Assembly: GCA_001772985.1 (NCBI GenBank)
Contig: MEVN01000002.1
Coordinates: 1 to 9,596 of the forward strand
Length of the DNA stretch: 9,596 nt
Source of the DNA: a candidate division WWE3 bacterium RIFCSPLOWO2_12_FULL_36_10
GTDB taxonomy: Bacteria > Patescibacteriota > WWE3 > UBA101185 > UBA10185
Direction: 5' to 3'
Positions 1 to 6,463 of this stretch are shown here, piece by piece. Under the pieces are notes generated by a model. It saw nothing but the letters and a program-made list of their open reading frames with translations, was not told where the DNA came from and searched no databases. The translations under genes and the position numbers were made by a program. Position 1 is the first letter of the stretch, and each line of letters begins with the position of its first letter.

Positions 1-636
1 AAAAGCCTCAATTAGATCATCGATAAAAATATAGTCCCTTAGCTGCTGACCATCACCAAAAATAGTCAGAGTTTTATTTTGTCTTGCCAAATCGATGAAA
101 TAATTGATGATATTAAAGCCTGAGAATTTGGACTTAGGGTGAGAACCGTAGACGTTAGAAGTTCTAAAGACAGTTACCGCAAGATGATTTTTTTGATGAT
201 AGATAAGCGCCATCTGAGTCGCCAATAATCTTGAAAGTCCATAAAAAGAAGTGGGGTTAGTCGGATGATCTTCATTAACCGGCAAATAAACCGGTTTACC
301 GTACTCAAGTCTCGAACTTGAGATAATTAACTTAGTCAAAGGAGAATACTTGGCAAGAGACTCCAGTAAATTAGCAGTGGCCAATGTATTTATTTTAAAA
401 CACTTACTGCCCGAAAGATTACTTTGAGAACTTCCAGAAAAACCGGCAAGGTGATAAATGATTTCAAACTTCTTTTTAGCTGTACTTTCAAGTTGTTTTT
501 CATTTTGAATATCAAAACCTTGCAAAAGATCAAAATTTTCGATTTGAGCACCTAGTTCCTTCAGTTTCTTTATGAGATTTACTCCAATAAATCCTGAGCC
601 TCCGGTGACCAATATTCTTTTACCTTTAAAATTCAT
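1..636 (-). CDS. NAD-dependent sugar epimerase/dehydratase (extended SDR), 3' end cut by window
   Basis: This reading frame of 212 codons starts at ATG 634-636 and runs off the left edge, so the C-terminal substrate-binding part is missing (full family members are about 300-330 residues). Residues 7-18 hold the Rossmann strand and dinucleotide motif TGGSGFIG. Further along are HLAG at 62-65, the active-site SSS at 106-108 followed by EYG, the catalytic Tyr in YGLSR at 132-136, and RDYIFIDDL at 200-208, all typical of nucleotide-sugar epimerases and dehydratases. The catalytic motif is normally YxxxK; here the Lys is Arg (codon AGA). Its start overlaps the stop of the upstream GT2 gene as ATGA, so translation is probably coupled, and no Shine-Dalgarno is visible. 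Likely cytosolic, supplying a modified NDP-sugar to the neighbouring glycosyltransferases. The exact substrate (UDP-glucose, GDP-mannose or dTDP-glucose type) cannot be decided. Confidence 0.88.
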   Translation of the reverse strand, partial: MNFKGKRILVTGGSGFIGVNLIKKLKELGAQIENFDLLQGFDIQNEKQLESTAKKKFEIIYHLAGFSGSSQSNLSGSKCFKINTLATANLLESLAKYSPLTKLIISSSRLEYGKPVYLPVNEDHPTNPTSFYGLSRLLATQMALIYHQKNHLAVTVFRTSNVYGSHPKSKFSGFNIINYFIDLARQNKTLTIFGDGQQLRDYIFIDDLIEAF

Positions 637-1520
637 ATTAACCCAAATTTTTTGTTGAGAAATATTTTTAATTTTGTTGGAAACAGGTAAGTTGTTATTA
701 AACTACGGATCAAGAACGGTAAATAAAAAATTCCGAAATCGCCGTTTAAGAAGTATTTCCATCTGATAGCAAGACTTTGGCGATACATTCTTTCGATACC
801 TTTTTGGGAACGTCTATTCTGAGGATTTCTCCACATCAACAGTTCTTCATTAATATTGGCCATTTTAAAATTTTTGGCTCTGATCAAGAATTCATAATCC
901 TCGGCCATATCGTAGTGGGTATCATAACCATTAAGTTTTTCAAATACCTCTCTTCTGGCTAGCCATGTGGGGTGAATAAGCCCTGTAATCCAGATATTCA
1001 TTTTCTTAATCTTTTCATCGTTTGTTGGTTTATGGACTGTGCCAATTATTTGATTGTTCTCGTCAATTAACTTTACCCAAGTTCCACAAATGTCTATTTG
1101 AGGGTTTTTAATCAAATAGTCGATTTGGGTCTTAAGACGATCTGGCACACTTATATCATCAGCGTCCATGCGGGCGATGTAGTCGCCTTGAGCCGATTCG
1201 GTCTGAGCTTCACGGTCGAAGACTTGTCGAAGAGCAATATTTAACGAAGCAGCTAAGCCCAAGTTTTTCTTATTTTTAATTAATTTTACTCTTGGGTCCT
1301 TAAGACTTTTTAGATAATCCCAAGTTTCATCAGTTGAGTCATCATCAACAATTATAAATTCAAAGTTTCGGTATGTTTGTTTGATGATACTTTCAACTGC
1401 CTGCCTAAGATAAGCGGAGCTTGCGGTCCTCGTCCGCCAGCTGGCGGATTGCGGGCCTAAAGGCATGCCGTTATAAACGGACATAATAACGCTGATTTTA
1501 GGGCCGCCTGAAAGTTTCAT
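633..1520 (-). CDS. GT2 family glycosyltransferase (GT-A fold) with two extra in-frame segments
   Basis: A 295-residue cytosolic GT-A transferase that should move a sugar from an NDP-sugar to a glycan acceptor. The first strand is ISVIMSVYNG (9-18), VDDDSTD lies at 58-64 (usually VDDGSTD), the metal-binding DxD region is RMDADD at 117-122, and AEDYEF at 206-211 holds the likely catalytic Glu-Asp. Compared with ordinary members, which read YNGxxYLRQAVESI, about 16 residues are added between YNG and YLRQ (within 19-36). They are encoded by GC-rich palindromic DNA. A second run of about 10 residues (100-109, VFDREAQTES) interrupts what would otherwise read SLNIALRQAQGDYIARMDADD-like. Both keep the frame open. 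The start overlaps the upstream GT4 gene by 23 bp and the stop overlaps the epimerase start as ATGA. Acceptor and sugar are unknown; activity is uncertain because both additions lie near the nucleotide-binding core. Confidence 0.9.
   Translation of the reverse strand: MKLSGGPKISVIMSVYNGMPLGPQSASWRTRTASSAYLRQAVESIIKQTYRNFEFIIVDDDSTDETWDYLKSLKDPRVKLIKNKKNLGLAASLNIALRQVFDREAQTESAQGDYIARMDADDISVPDRLKTQIDYLIKNPQIDICGTWVKLIDENNQIIGTVHKPTNDEKIKKMNIWITGLIHPTWLARREVFEKLNGYDTHYDMAEDYEFLIRAKNFKMANINEELLMWRNPQNRRSQKGIERMYRQSLAIRWKYFLNGDFGIFYLPFLIRSLITTYLFPTKLKIFLNKKFGLI
1194..1223. repeat. Probable second in-frame insert in the GT2 gene
   Basis: These 30 bp encode VFDREAQTES (residues 100-109). Removing them restores a normal family spacing between the LN..AL helix and GDYIARMDADD. 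The surrounding 1181-1230 is about 56% GC, higher than its neighbours, and 8-bp direct copies of GTCGAAGA lie at 1215-1222 and 1226-1233. The insert call comes from mental comparison with the family, so the exact ends are approximate. Confidence 0.4.
1413..1466. repeat. GC-rich palindromic repeat inserted in the GT2 coding sequence
   Basis: Bases 1415-1457 are about 74% GC inside AT-rich DNA. At the centre is a 16-bp perfect palindrome, TCCGCCAGCTGGCGGA (1433-1448). It is flanked by near-identical 10-bp direct repeats, TTGCGGTCCT (1421-1430) and TTGCGGGCCT (1449-1458), with one mismatch. Read on the minus strand the segment encodes residues 19-36 of the GT2 protein, about 16 more than family members have at this place. 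The pattern resembles in-frame palindromic elements such as those of Rickettsia, but identity with any known repeat family is not shown. Confidence 0.7.
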
Positions 1521-2589
1521 AGACCTTGAAAGTCTCTTGGGCTGATTTTTCCCAAGAGTATTTCTTTACCAAATTATAACCATTTTGGCCCATCTTATTG
1601 GTATTTTTATCGATAAGCGCTTTTTTGATAACCTTTGCAATCTGGATTGAATCAAGAATATTATTGATTAAATAACCATTTTTGCCATCTTTTACTAAGT
1701 ACTGGCAATCTCCAGTGTTTGAGACAATCACCGGCAGTTTTGCCGCCCATGCTTCCAAAAGAGTTAAAGGTTGACCTTCATAAATTGATGGCAGAATGAA
1801 AATGTTGCTTGATTTGTAAAGCCTAATAAGATCGAGTCCAGATTTTTGACCAAGCAATTTAACATGATTTTTGAGGTGTAATGTTTGGATAAGTTTTTTA
1901 AGTAATGCTTTTTGTTTTCCATTCCCTACAATAAGCAATTGAATATCTGGAAAATCTTTAGTCAAAATAGCAACTGCTTGAATAAGCGTTTCAAGATTTT
2001 TTTGGGGATGAAGTCTGCCGACGAAAATAAGTGTTGAGTCTATAGCCTTTTGAATCTGAATTCTATCAAATCGATCTATATCAATACCATTTGGAATATA
2101 GATAATTTTTTTGTTTATATTTTTAATTTTTAGAAAATCTCTGGAAACGGTAATTTGGGTGCTATAGCGAACTTGCGTCAGGAGAAATTTCTCGACGTAT
2201 TCACTGAGGAGACTAAGTAAACCTGTACCAATTGATGTTCCATGAACCGTTAATATTGCCGGAATACCTTTAGAAATCATTAAGAGGCGCGCTGTGATAC
2301 CTGGCAAGAATGCATGGGCGTGAACTAGATCATATTTTTTTTTGTAAACGAATAAAAAAGATCTCACAAGATAAGCAATCTTTGAGATCGTATCATCAGC
2401 AGCTGCTTTTGGCCCGAGTTTAAATACTTTAAGATTTTTAGACAACTGAAGATTATCATGACCGTTGTTACGAGTAATGATATCGATAGAGATATCTTCT
2501 TTGGCGATCCTTTTGGAAATCTCCCAAGCATTAATTTGGCCACCGCCAATAAAGGGGAACCAGGTATCGATAATGACTGCGACTCTCAT
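1498..2589 (-). CDS. GT4 family glycosyltransferase (GT-B fold)
   Basis: A 363-residue retaining GT-B transferase of full family length. The N-terminal acceptor domain shows FPFIGGGQIN (11-20), the helix 1 glycine loop, and HGTS at 116-119. The linker to the donor domain is IPNGID (165-170). The C-terminal domain has FVGRLHPQKN (189-198) and the donor-binding Glu-x7-Glu motif in YEGQPLTLLEA (E281, E289). It starts at ATG 2587-2589, 20 bp after the upstream GT4 stop, with no Shine-Dalgarno visible, and its last 23 bp overlap the next GT2 gene. No signal peptide or membrane helix is evident, so it should act on the cytosolic membrane face on a lipid-linked acceptor. The sugar donated cannot be told from sequence. 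Confidence 0.93.
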   Translation of the reverse strand: MRVAVIIDTWFPFIGGGQINAWEISKRIAKEDISIDIITRNNGHDNLQLSKNLKVFKLGPKAAADDTISKIAYLVRSFLFVYKKKYDLVHAHAFLPGITARLLMISKGIPAILTVHGTSIGTGLLSLLSEYVEKFLLTQVRYSTQITVSRDFLKIKNINKKIIYIPNGIDIDRFDRIQIQKAIDSTLIFVGRLHPQKNLETLIQAVAILTKDFPDIQLLIVGNGKQKALLKKLIQTLHLKNHVKLLGQKSGLDLIRLYKSSNIFILPSIYEGQPLTLLEAWAAKLPVIVSNTGDCQYLVKDGKNGYLINNILDSIQIAKVIKKALIDKNTNKMGQNGYNLVKKYSWEKSAQETFKVYETFRRP

Positions 2590-2609
2590 AAACAGATTGA
2601 TACTATGAT

Positions 2610-3752
2610 TTAAATCAAGGTATCAGAGATGCACTTAAAATAGATGGACTCCGTTTCTGTGGAAATTTGCTCCCAATTATAGTTCTTAGTTAAAGCTTGG
2701 GCTTGTCTGCTTTTTTCTTTGTAAAGAGTCTCGTTTTTCAAGAGATTAAAGAGTCTGTCGGAAAATGATAAAGCATCATAAGGATCAAGCAAAAATCCAC
2801 CTTGGCCGCCTCTGGTGATTTCTCGATGGACTGCAATATCAGAAATTACGTAAGGAAGGCCGCATGCTGCTGATTCTATAGTAGCGATTCCAAAACCTTC
2901 GACAAGACTTGGAGATGTGAAAATATGCGACGATTTAATTAAACTAATAAGTTGTTTTCTTGGAAGATTTGAGAGGAATTTAACCTTTGGACTTATTTTG
3001 AGTGCTTTGGCAAGACTTTCTAGGCTGGAATGTTCAGGGCCGGATCCGATGATGATAAGTCTTGCATTTTTAATTTTCACGGAAAGATGGGCAAAAGCAA
3101 AAATTAAGGTTCTTAGATTTTTATACTTGGCAAGTCGTGATATACAAACAATCGTCGGCTCTTTGAACTTTTTTTCTGAACTCTTAAATTCCTGCCAATC
3201 TATGCCGCAAGGAATAACTTTCAGTTTCGCTGCTACTCTTTTTTTAAGCTTTTTAGCAACTACTTTGGAAATCGGAATGTAGAAATCAAAACCGCGAAAT
3301 AAATTAATTCGCTCTAAAATCTCTCCAAAAATACCCCAAACTCCTGTATTTTTAATCCATGAACCGATCCAGACATCTGGATACCAGCCGACACAAGAAA
3401 CTTTCTTACCTTGGGCAATCGACTTGGCAATAAAATGGGCTATAAAATTGCCTCCGTCGACAATATCAATATCTAGGGTTTGACCAAATTTAACTGCTTC
3501 TTTAATGAATCTAAGGCGATTTATAATATCGCTGACCGTGGCCTCATATCTTCGCTCTGGACCAATCCTGCAGACTGTAAAACCAAACATCGTCTCTTTA
3601 ACTTTGGACCCTTTAAGTTTTGTGCAAATAATTGTAATCTTATGTCTTTTTGCCAAATGTTTGGCAAGAAAAAATGTTCTGGCTTCGACACCGCCGGAAA
3701 ATCTCAAATCTTTCCCGGTTGGGAAAAATTCCGAAACTAAAAGAATCTTCAT
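2610..3752 (-). CDS. GT4 family glycosyltransferase (GT-B fold)
   Basis: A 380-residue retaining GT-B transferase. The N-terminus, ILLVSEFFP then SGGVEART (19-26), is the usual first strand and glycine loop; VGWYPDVWIGS (121-131) belongs to the acceptor domain; IPCGID (180-185) marks the interdomain link. The donor domain has ISRLAKYKN (204-212) and the Glu-x7-Glu motif in VEGFGIATIES (E285, E293). Its start ATG overlaps the stop of the DUF2304 gene as ATGA, which points to translational coupling. It is not a close copy of the GT4 gene just downstream, judging by different acceptor-domain sequences, so the two probably add different residues. Cytosolic, membrane-associated action is likely; donor and acceptor are unknown. 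Confidence 0.93.
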   Translation of the reverse strand: MKILLVSEFFPTGKDLRFSGGVEARTFFLAKHLAKRHKITIICTKLKGSKVKETMFGFTVCRIGPERRYEATVSDIINRLRFIKEAVKFGQTLDIDIVDGGNFIAHFIAKSIAQGKKVSCVGWYPDVWIGSWIKNTGVWGIFGEILERINLFRGFDFYIPISKVVAKKLKKRVAAKLKVIPCGIDWQEFKSSEKKFKEPTIVCISRLAKYKNLRTLIFAFAHLSVKIKNARLIIIGSGPEHSSLESLAKALKISPKVKFLSNLPRKQLISLIKSSHIFTSPSLVEGFGIATIESAACGLPYVISDIAVHREITRGGQGGFLLDPYDALSFSDRLFNLLKNETLYKEKSRQAQALTKNYNWEQISTETESIYFKCISDTLI

Positions 3753-4117
3753 TTTTTGCTTGTTTTTCGACGATTCTTCACAGAAGAATGAGAAGAATTT
3801 TGGAGGGCAAGTTGTCTGATTAAAAAAGTAATCTCATGACGTAAATCCTCAATCATCACATAAATCCTGAATACCAAATAAAAAAGAAGTGCAAGGGATA
3901 TGTAAACTATAACATCAACGCCTCTGCCCACACCAAAATATGAAGCAAGCTGCGTTGTTGTCCCGGGCAAAATAACACCTACTAAGGCCGCCAGCCAAAT
4001 TACAATCCAAAAGAAGCCAGTCTGAGTGGAAAGAACCTTTTCCTTAACTCGCAAAAAAACTCTTGAAATTGCAAATAATATAAAGGCTAAAAGCAAAATT
4101 TGAATGGTTGTCAGCAT
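3749..4117 (-). CDS. DUF2304-type small membrane protein
   Basis: A 122-residue protein with three hydrophobic segments (about 3-22, 34-51 and 68-88). The middle contains FWIVIWLAALVGVILPG (36-52) and FGVGRGVDVIVY (61-72), the hallmark layout of DUF2304 proteins: a Trp-rich second helix, then the GV.RG.D turn before the third helix. The helix at 89-106 is amphipathic (IEDLRHEITFLIRQLAL), followed by a basic tail. The family has no assigned activity but is often beside GT2 transferases and lipid-linked sugar genes, so an accessory role in presenting lipid-linked sugars is an inference. It is the first gene of the left block. A promoter-like TATAAT lies 17 bp upstream and no Shine-Dalgarno is present. 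Its stop overlaps the GT4 start as ATGA. Confidence 0.85.
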   Translation of the reverse strand: MLTTIQILLLAFILFAISRVFLRVKEKVLSTQTGFFWIVIWLAALVGVILPGTTTQLASYFGVGRGVDVIVYISLALLFYLVFRIYVMIEDLRHEITFLIRQLALQNSSHSSVKNRRKTSKK

Positions 4118-4249
4118 TTTAAAAATTTGCTGGTATTATATATCAGCCCTGCTGGCTCAGCAACAAGTTGAGCCGAGCTTCCTGATATATATCAGAGCCA
4201 CGAAGTGGCTGCTGATTTATCAAAATTCCCTTTATAACTACCTGTTTTT
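4118..4249. other. Intergenic element of overlapping inverted repeats
   Basis: This 132-bp gap carries three copies of a TGAT-AT-rich-ATCAG box. TATATATCAG (4137-4146) pairs perfectly with CTGATATATA (4182-4191) and encloses an inner stem GGCTCA/TGAGCC (4154-4159/4169-4174), extendable by a G-T and a C-G pair to a 5-nt loop. The right part of the same middle box (4187-4195) can instead pair 8 of 9 with 4212-4220, enclosing the perfect stem AGCCAC/GTGGCT (4196-4201/4205-4210, loop GAA). The middle box, CTGATATATATCAG (4182-4195), is itself a 14-bp palindrome. The core 4147-4182 is about 61% GC in AT-rich surroundings. No T-tract follows either hairpin, so a simple terminator is unlikely. It may be a small mobile repeat, an operator cluster or an RNA switch. 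Confidence 0.6.
4135..4163 (-). promoter_or_regulatory. Putative promoter of the left block
   Basis: On the minus strand GCTGATATATAAT (4147-4135) offers a perfect -10 TATAAT (4140-4135), or in the alternative register an extended -10, TGA-TATATA. A weak -35, TTGCTG, lies at 4163-4158 with a 17-bp spacer. The start codon is at 4117, giving a leader of roughly 11 nt without a Shine-Dalgarno. The same 13 bases occur upstream of the GT4 gene starting at 7495. Confidence 0.5.
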
Positions 4250-4930
4250 TTATCTTAATAACTTAACCAGAAATCTCATAAAAACCGGAAATGCATTAAC
4301 ATTTTTTTGTCCTTTAGTTCTCGAATAACTAGTGTAGATAGCCTTTATCGGTACCTCAATAAGTCTTAGATTATTTTTTTTTGCCTCAAGAAGTATTTCT
4401 GATGAAAATTCCATTCTGTCGGCCTTAAAATCAATAAGATTTACTGCTTTTTTTGAAAATGCTCTAAGTCCTGATTGTGAATCTGTGGAAGAGGCACCGT
4501 ATAAAACAAAAGTGGCAAAATTTGCAAACCAATTAAGAAGAAACCGATCAAACGGAATTGCTTGCTTATTTAAAAAGCGCGAACCAATGACCACATCCGC
4601 TTTTTTCAAAATAATCGGCCTAATTAATTTGGGAATATCTTCTGGATCGTGTTGTCCGTCGGCATCGAAAGTAACTACAACATCGGCATTATGCTCTTTT
4701 GCCCATGAAAATCCTGTTTTGATAGCTGCACCCAATCCTCTGTTTAACAAATGTCTGATAACATTAACCTTAGTTTTTATTGCTTCGTTTGCAGTTTGAT
4801 CTGAAGAACCATCATCAACTACGACAACCTCAACAGTGGTAATACCATCCAGTTTTTTGGGCAAAGATTCTAAAACTTTAAAGATTACTTGGGATTCATT
4901 AAATGCGGGAATGATAATAACAGCCTTCAC
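4250..4930 (-). CDS. DPM1-like GT2: polyprenyl-phosphate sugar synthase
   Basis: A 226-residue GT-A enzyme of the dolichyl-phosphate mannosyltransferase/GtrB-like group that moves a sugar from an NDP-sugar onto a polyprenyl phosphate at the cytosolic face. Visible motifs: IIIPAFNE (5-12), VVDDGSSDQT (37-46), NRGLGAAIKTG (63-73), TFDADGQHDPEDI (87-99) with the metal-binding DAD, GSRF (116-119), and DSQSGLRAFS (150-159), the group's signature. It lacks the C-terminal membrane helices of GtrB/ArnC proteins, like the soluble DPM1 type. The start is GTG at 4928-4930; an in-frame TAA (4931-4933) sits directly before it, and the fold needs these first residues, so no other start is likely. It follows the EamA/SMR-type gene by 6 bp. 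Whether the sugar is mannose or glucose is not decidable. Confidence 0.92.
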   Translation of the reverse strand: MKAVIIIPAFNESQVIFKVLESLPKKLDGITTVEVVVVDDGSSDQTANEAIKTKVNVIRHLLNRGLGAAIKTGFSWAKEHNADVVVTFDADGQHDPEDIPKLIRPIILKKADVVIGSRFLNKQAIPFDRFLLNWFANFATFVLYGASSTDSQSGLRAFSKKAVNLIDFKADRMEFSSEILLEAKKNNLRLIEVPIKAIYTSYSRTKGQKNVNAFPVFMRFLVKLLR

Positions 4931-4936
4931 TTAGCG

Positions 4937-5305
4937 TTAGTAGCGAGCAACAATATAAATGCCAACAAGCATGATGATTATTCCTAAAACCCTAATAATC
5001 GAAACATTTTCTTTTAGAAAAACTATTGAGCCGGCGGTTGTTAACAGGAAAACAATTGTAGCAAAAATCGGATAAGCACGTGATAAATCATTAAAGGTTA
5101 GAACTCTTAACCAAATAATAAAAGAAAGACCATATAAGAAAAGGCCAAAAATTACAAAAGGGGAAAAAGCCGCTTTTGACAATTCCTCAATTATTTTTGC
5201 TTTCTGTCCAGAAATACCCCCAAATGCCTTGACACCCTTTTTGAGAAGAATGTTAGCCGTAACGTTAAAGAAAACACTAGTTATTAATAATTGAAAAAAG
5301 TTCAT
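4937..5305 (-). CDS. EamA/SMR-type four-helix transporter, candidate lipid-linked sugar flippase
   Basis: A 122-residue membrane protein with four helices (about 3-21, 47-68, 77-97 and 103-120), half the size of a ten-helix EamA exporter and like the ArnE/ArnF class. Residues 70-80 (TFNDLSRAYPI) and FLKENVSIIRVLGIIIMLVG (96-115) follow the family pattern of L..A.Pi and the Glu before the last helix. Helix 1 lacks the membrane-embedded Glu of EmrE-type drug pumps, which argues against multidrug efflux. It lies between the GT-C gene and the DPM1-like gene, so flipping polyprenyl-phosphate sugar across the membrane is a reasonable inference, made from context. A promoter-like pair sits almost on its ATG, which may be leaderless. 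It probably works as a dimer. Confidence 0.85.
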   Translation of the reverse strand: MNFFQLLITSVFFNVTANILLKKGVKAFGGISGQKAKIIEELSKAAFSPFVIFGLFLYGLSFIIWLRVLTFNDLSRAYPIFATIVFLLTTAGSIVFLKENVSIIRVLGIIIMLVGIYIVARY

Positions 5306-5311
5306 GATGTG

Positions 5312-5341
5312 ATGATATCACTGACATTTAACAATTGACAA
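5312..5341 (-). promoter_or_regulatory. Putative promoter for a leaderless transcript of the EamA/SMR-type gene
   Basis: Minus-strand -35 TTGTCA (5341-5336; 5/6 match to TTGACA), an 18-bp spacer, and -10 TATCAT (5317-5312; 5/6) preceded by TGA as an extended -10. Only 6 bp separate the -10 from the ATG at 5305, so transcription would begin about at the start codon. The region also contains the inverted repeat GTGAT-GAT-ATCAC (5309-5321). Confidence 0.45.
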
Positions 5342-5346
5342 GTGAC

Positions 5347-6459
5347 TTAGGCTACCCAATACCCTTGAGTAAATAGAACCGTTGTAATAATGAGTAAAAC
5401 TGAAAAAACAATCACGATTAAAATTTTAATAATTAAACTTTTAATAGATGCCAAAAGGATATATACAGGAAAAGCAATCAAAACATAGCGAGGCATGGAG
5501 GCAAGGGTTCCAGTGAAGGTCGGCATTAAAACAGCCAAAAAACTAAAGATAAGCCATTCTGTTTTTACTCTTCTGTATGATAGAACCAACAAAGTTAATA
5601 TCGAGATAGTTATACCTAACTCGAATGCGGCATTGGCAAAAGTTAGACCGTTTGTCGTTGCTAAAATCTTAAGATACCTCCAAAATACTTGGGGCAAAAG
5701 TATAATTTGAGTTGTTGATCTTTCTTGACCAAAAATAGTTTGGGCAGAAACAAAATACAGTGGATTGTTAAATTCAATCTTTAAATAAAGAACATAAGCT
5801 AAAAACCCAAGTGGTGCTATCAGTATTGGGATAATTGACTGAATATTTTTTTTCAAAGAAATTGCAGGAATCAAAAATAAACCAACTAGTCTGGTAGCAG
5901 AGGCAAAAGATCCAAGAATTGAGGCAAGTAGAATTTTCTTCTTATAAAAAAGATAGAAAACAGAAATAATCAGTAAAAAGAATATTCCTTCTGTATAAAT
6001 TGCTCCGAAATAGAAAGATGTCGGAAATGACAATAAAAAAAGACACGACCAAAAAGCTATCTTTTCGCCGTGATATTTGTTAACAAGTTTGTAAAATATA
6101 ACCAAGCTGACAAAAAACGCTATATTAGAAATCAAAAGACCAGCGATCAATAAATTTCCAAAAGTCAATAATGACACCAATCTAATAAGCAAAGGGTATA
6201 AAGGAAAAAAAACCTGCGTATATTGATAGGCATAAGCATCTTTGGCAATTCCCAAATAGTGAACGCCGTCAAAGTTACCAAATGACCATATAAAGTGAGG
6301 CAGACCTGAGGCAATTAGTCTTTCCTGATAATAAGGGAATCGGGCTCCAAATTGAGGAATAACTGCCGGAGAGATAAAAGCTATTAAAAATAATAATATC
6401 CGCCAAATTACAAATAAGATAACAATTTTGGCTATATTGGATTTGATTAATTGACCCAT
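5347..6459 (-). CDS. PIG-V-like GT-C membrane mannosyltransferase
   Basis: With this start the protein has 370 residues and about ten membrane helices, beginning at once with helix IAKIVILFVIWRILLFLIAFI. The first outside loop holds NFDGVHYLGIAKDAY (62-76), with the Asp expected to be catalytic in GT-C enzymes, then FFPLYP (84-89), the strong PIG-V/GPI mannosyltransferase II signature. Near the C-terminus is MPRYVLIAFPVYILLAS. It would use a polyprenyl-phosphate sugar on the outer face. The open frame extends to an ATG at 6531 and has another at 6486, but these overlap the upstream GT4 gene by 68 or 23 bp. ATG 6459 lies 4 bp after the GT4 stop and leaves a normal N-terminus, so it is preferred; no Shine-Dalgarno helps to decide. 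Acceptor unknown. Confidence 0.85.
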   Translation of the reverse strand: MGQLIKSNIAKIVILFVIWRILLFLIAFISPAVIPQFGARFPYYQERLIASGLPHFIWSFGNFDGVHYLGIAKDAYAYQYTQVFFPLYPLLIRLVSLLTFGNLLIAGLLISNIAFFVSLVIFYKLVNKYHGEKIAFWSCLFLLSFPTSFYFGAIYTEGIFFLLIISVFYLFYKKKILLASILGSFASATRLVGLFLIPAISLKKNIQSIIPILIAPLGFLAYVLYLKIEFNNPLYFVSAQTIFGQERSTTQIILLPQVFWRYLKILATTNGLTFANAAFELGITISILTLLVLSYRRVKTEWLIFSFLAVLMPTFTGTLASMPRYVLIAFPVYILLASIKSLIIKILIVIVFSVLLIITTVLFTQGYWVA

Positions 6460-6463
6460 TGAA

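Noticed and set aside
2917..3282. Open frame of 121 codons on the plus strand
   Set aside because: It lies wholly inside a clear GT4 gene on the other strand, has no recognisable domain and only mirrors the codon pattern of that gene.
4196..4210. AGCCAC-GAA-GTGGCT hairpin as terminator of the middle block
   Set aside because: The stem is good but no T-tract follows on either strand; AT-alternating sequence follows instead.
4104..4328. Plus-strand open frame covering the intergenic element
   Set aside because: It begins inside the DUF2304 gene and ends inside the DPM1-like gene, and its codons are just the hairpin DNA read through; no start signal.
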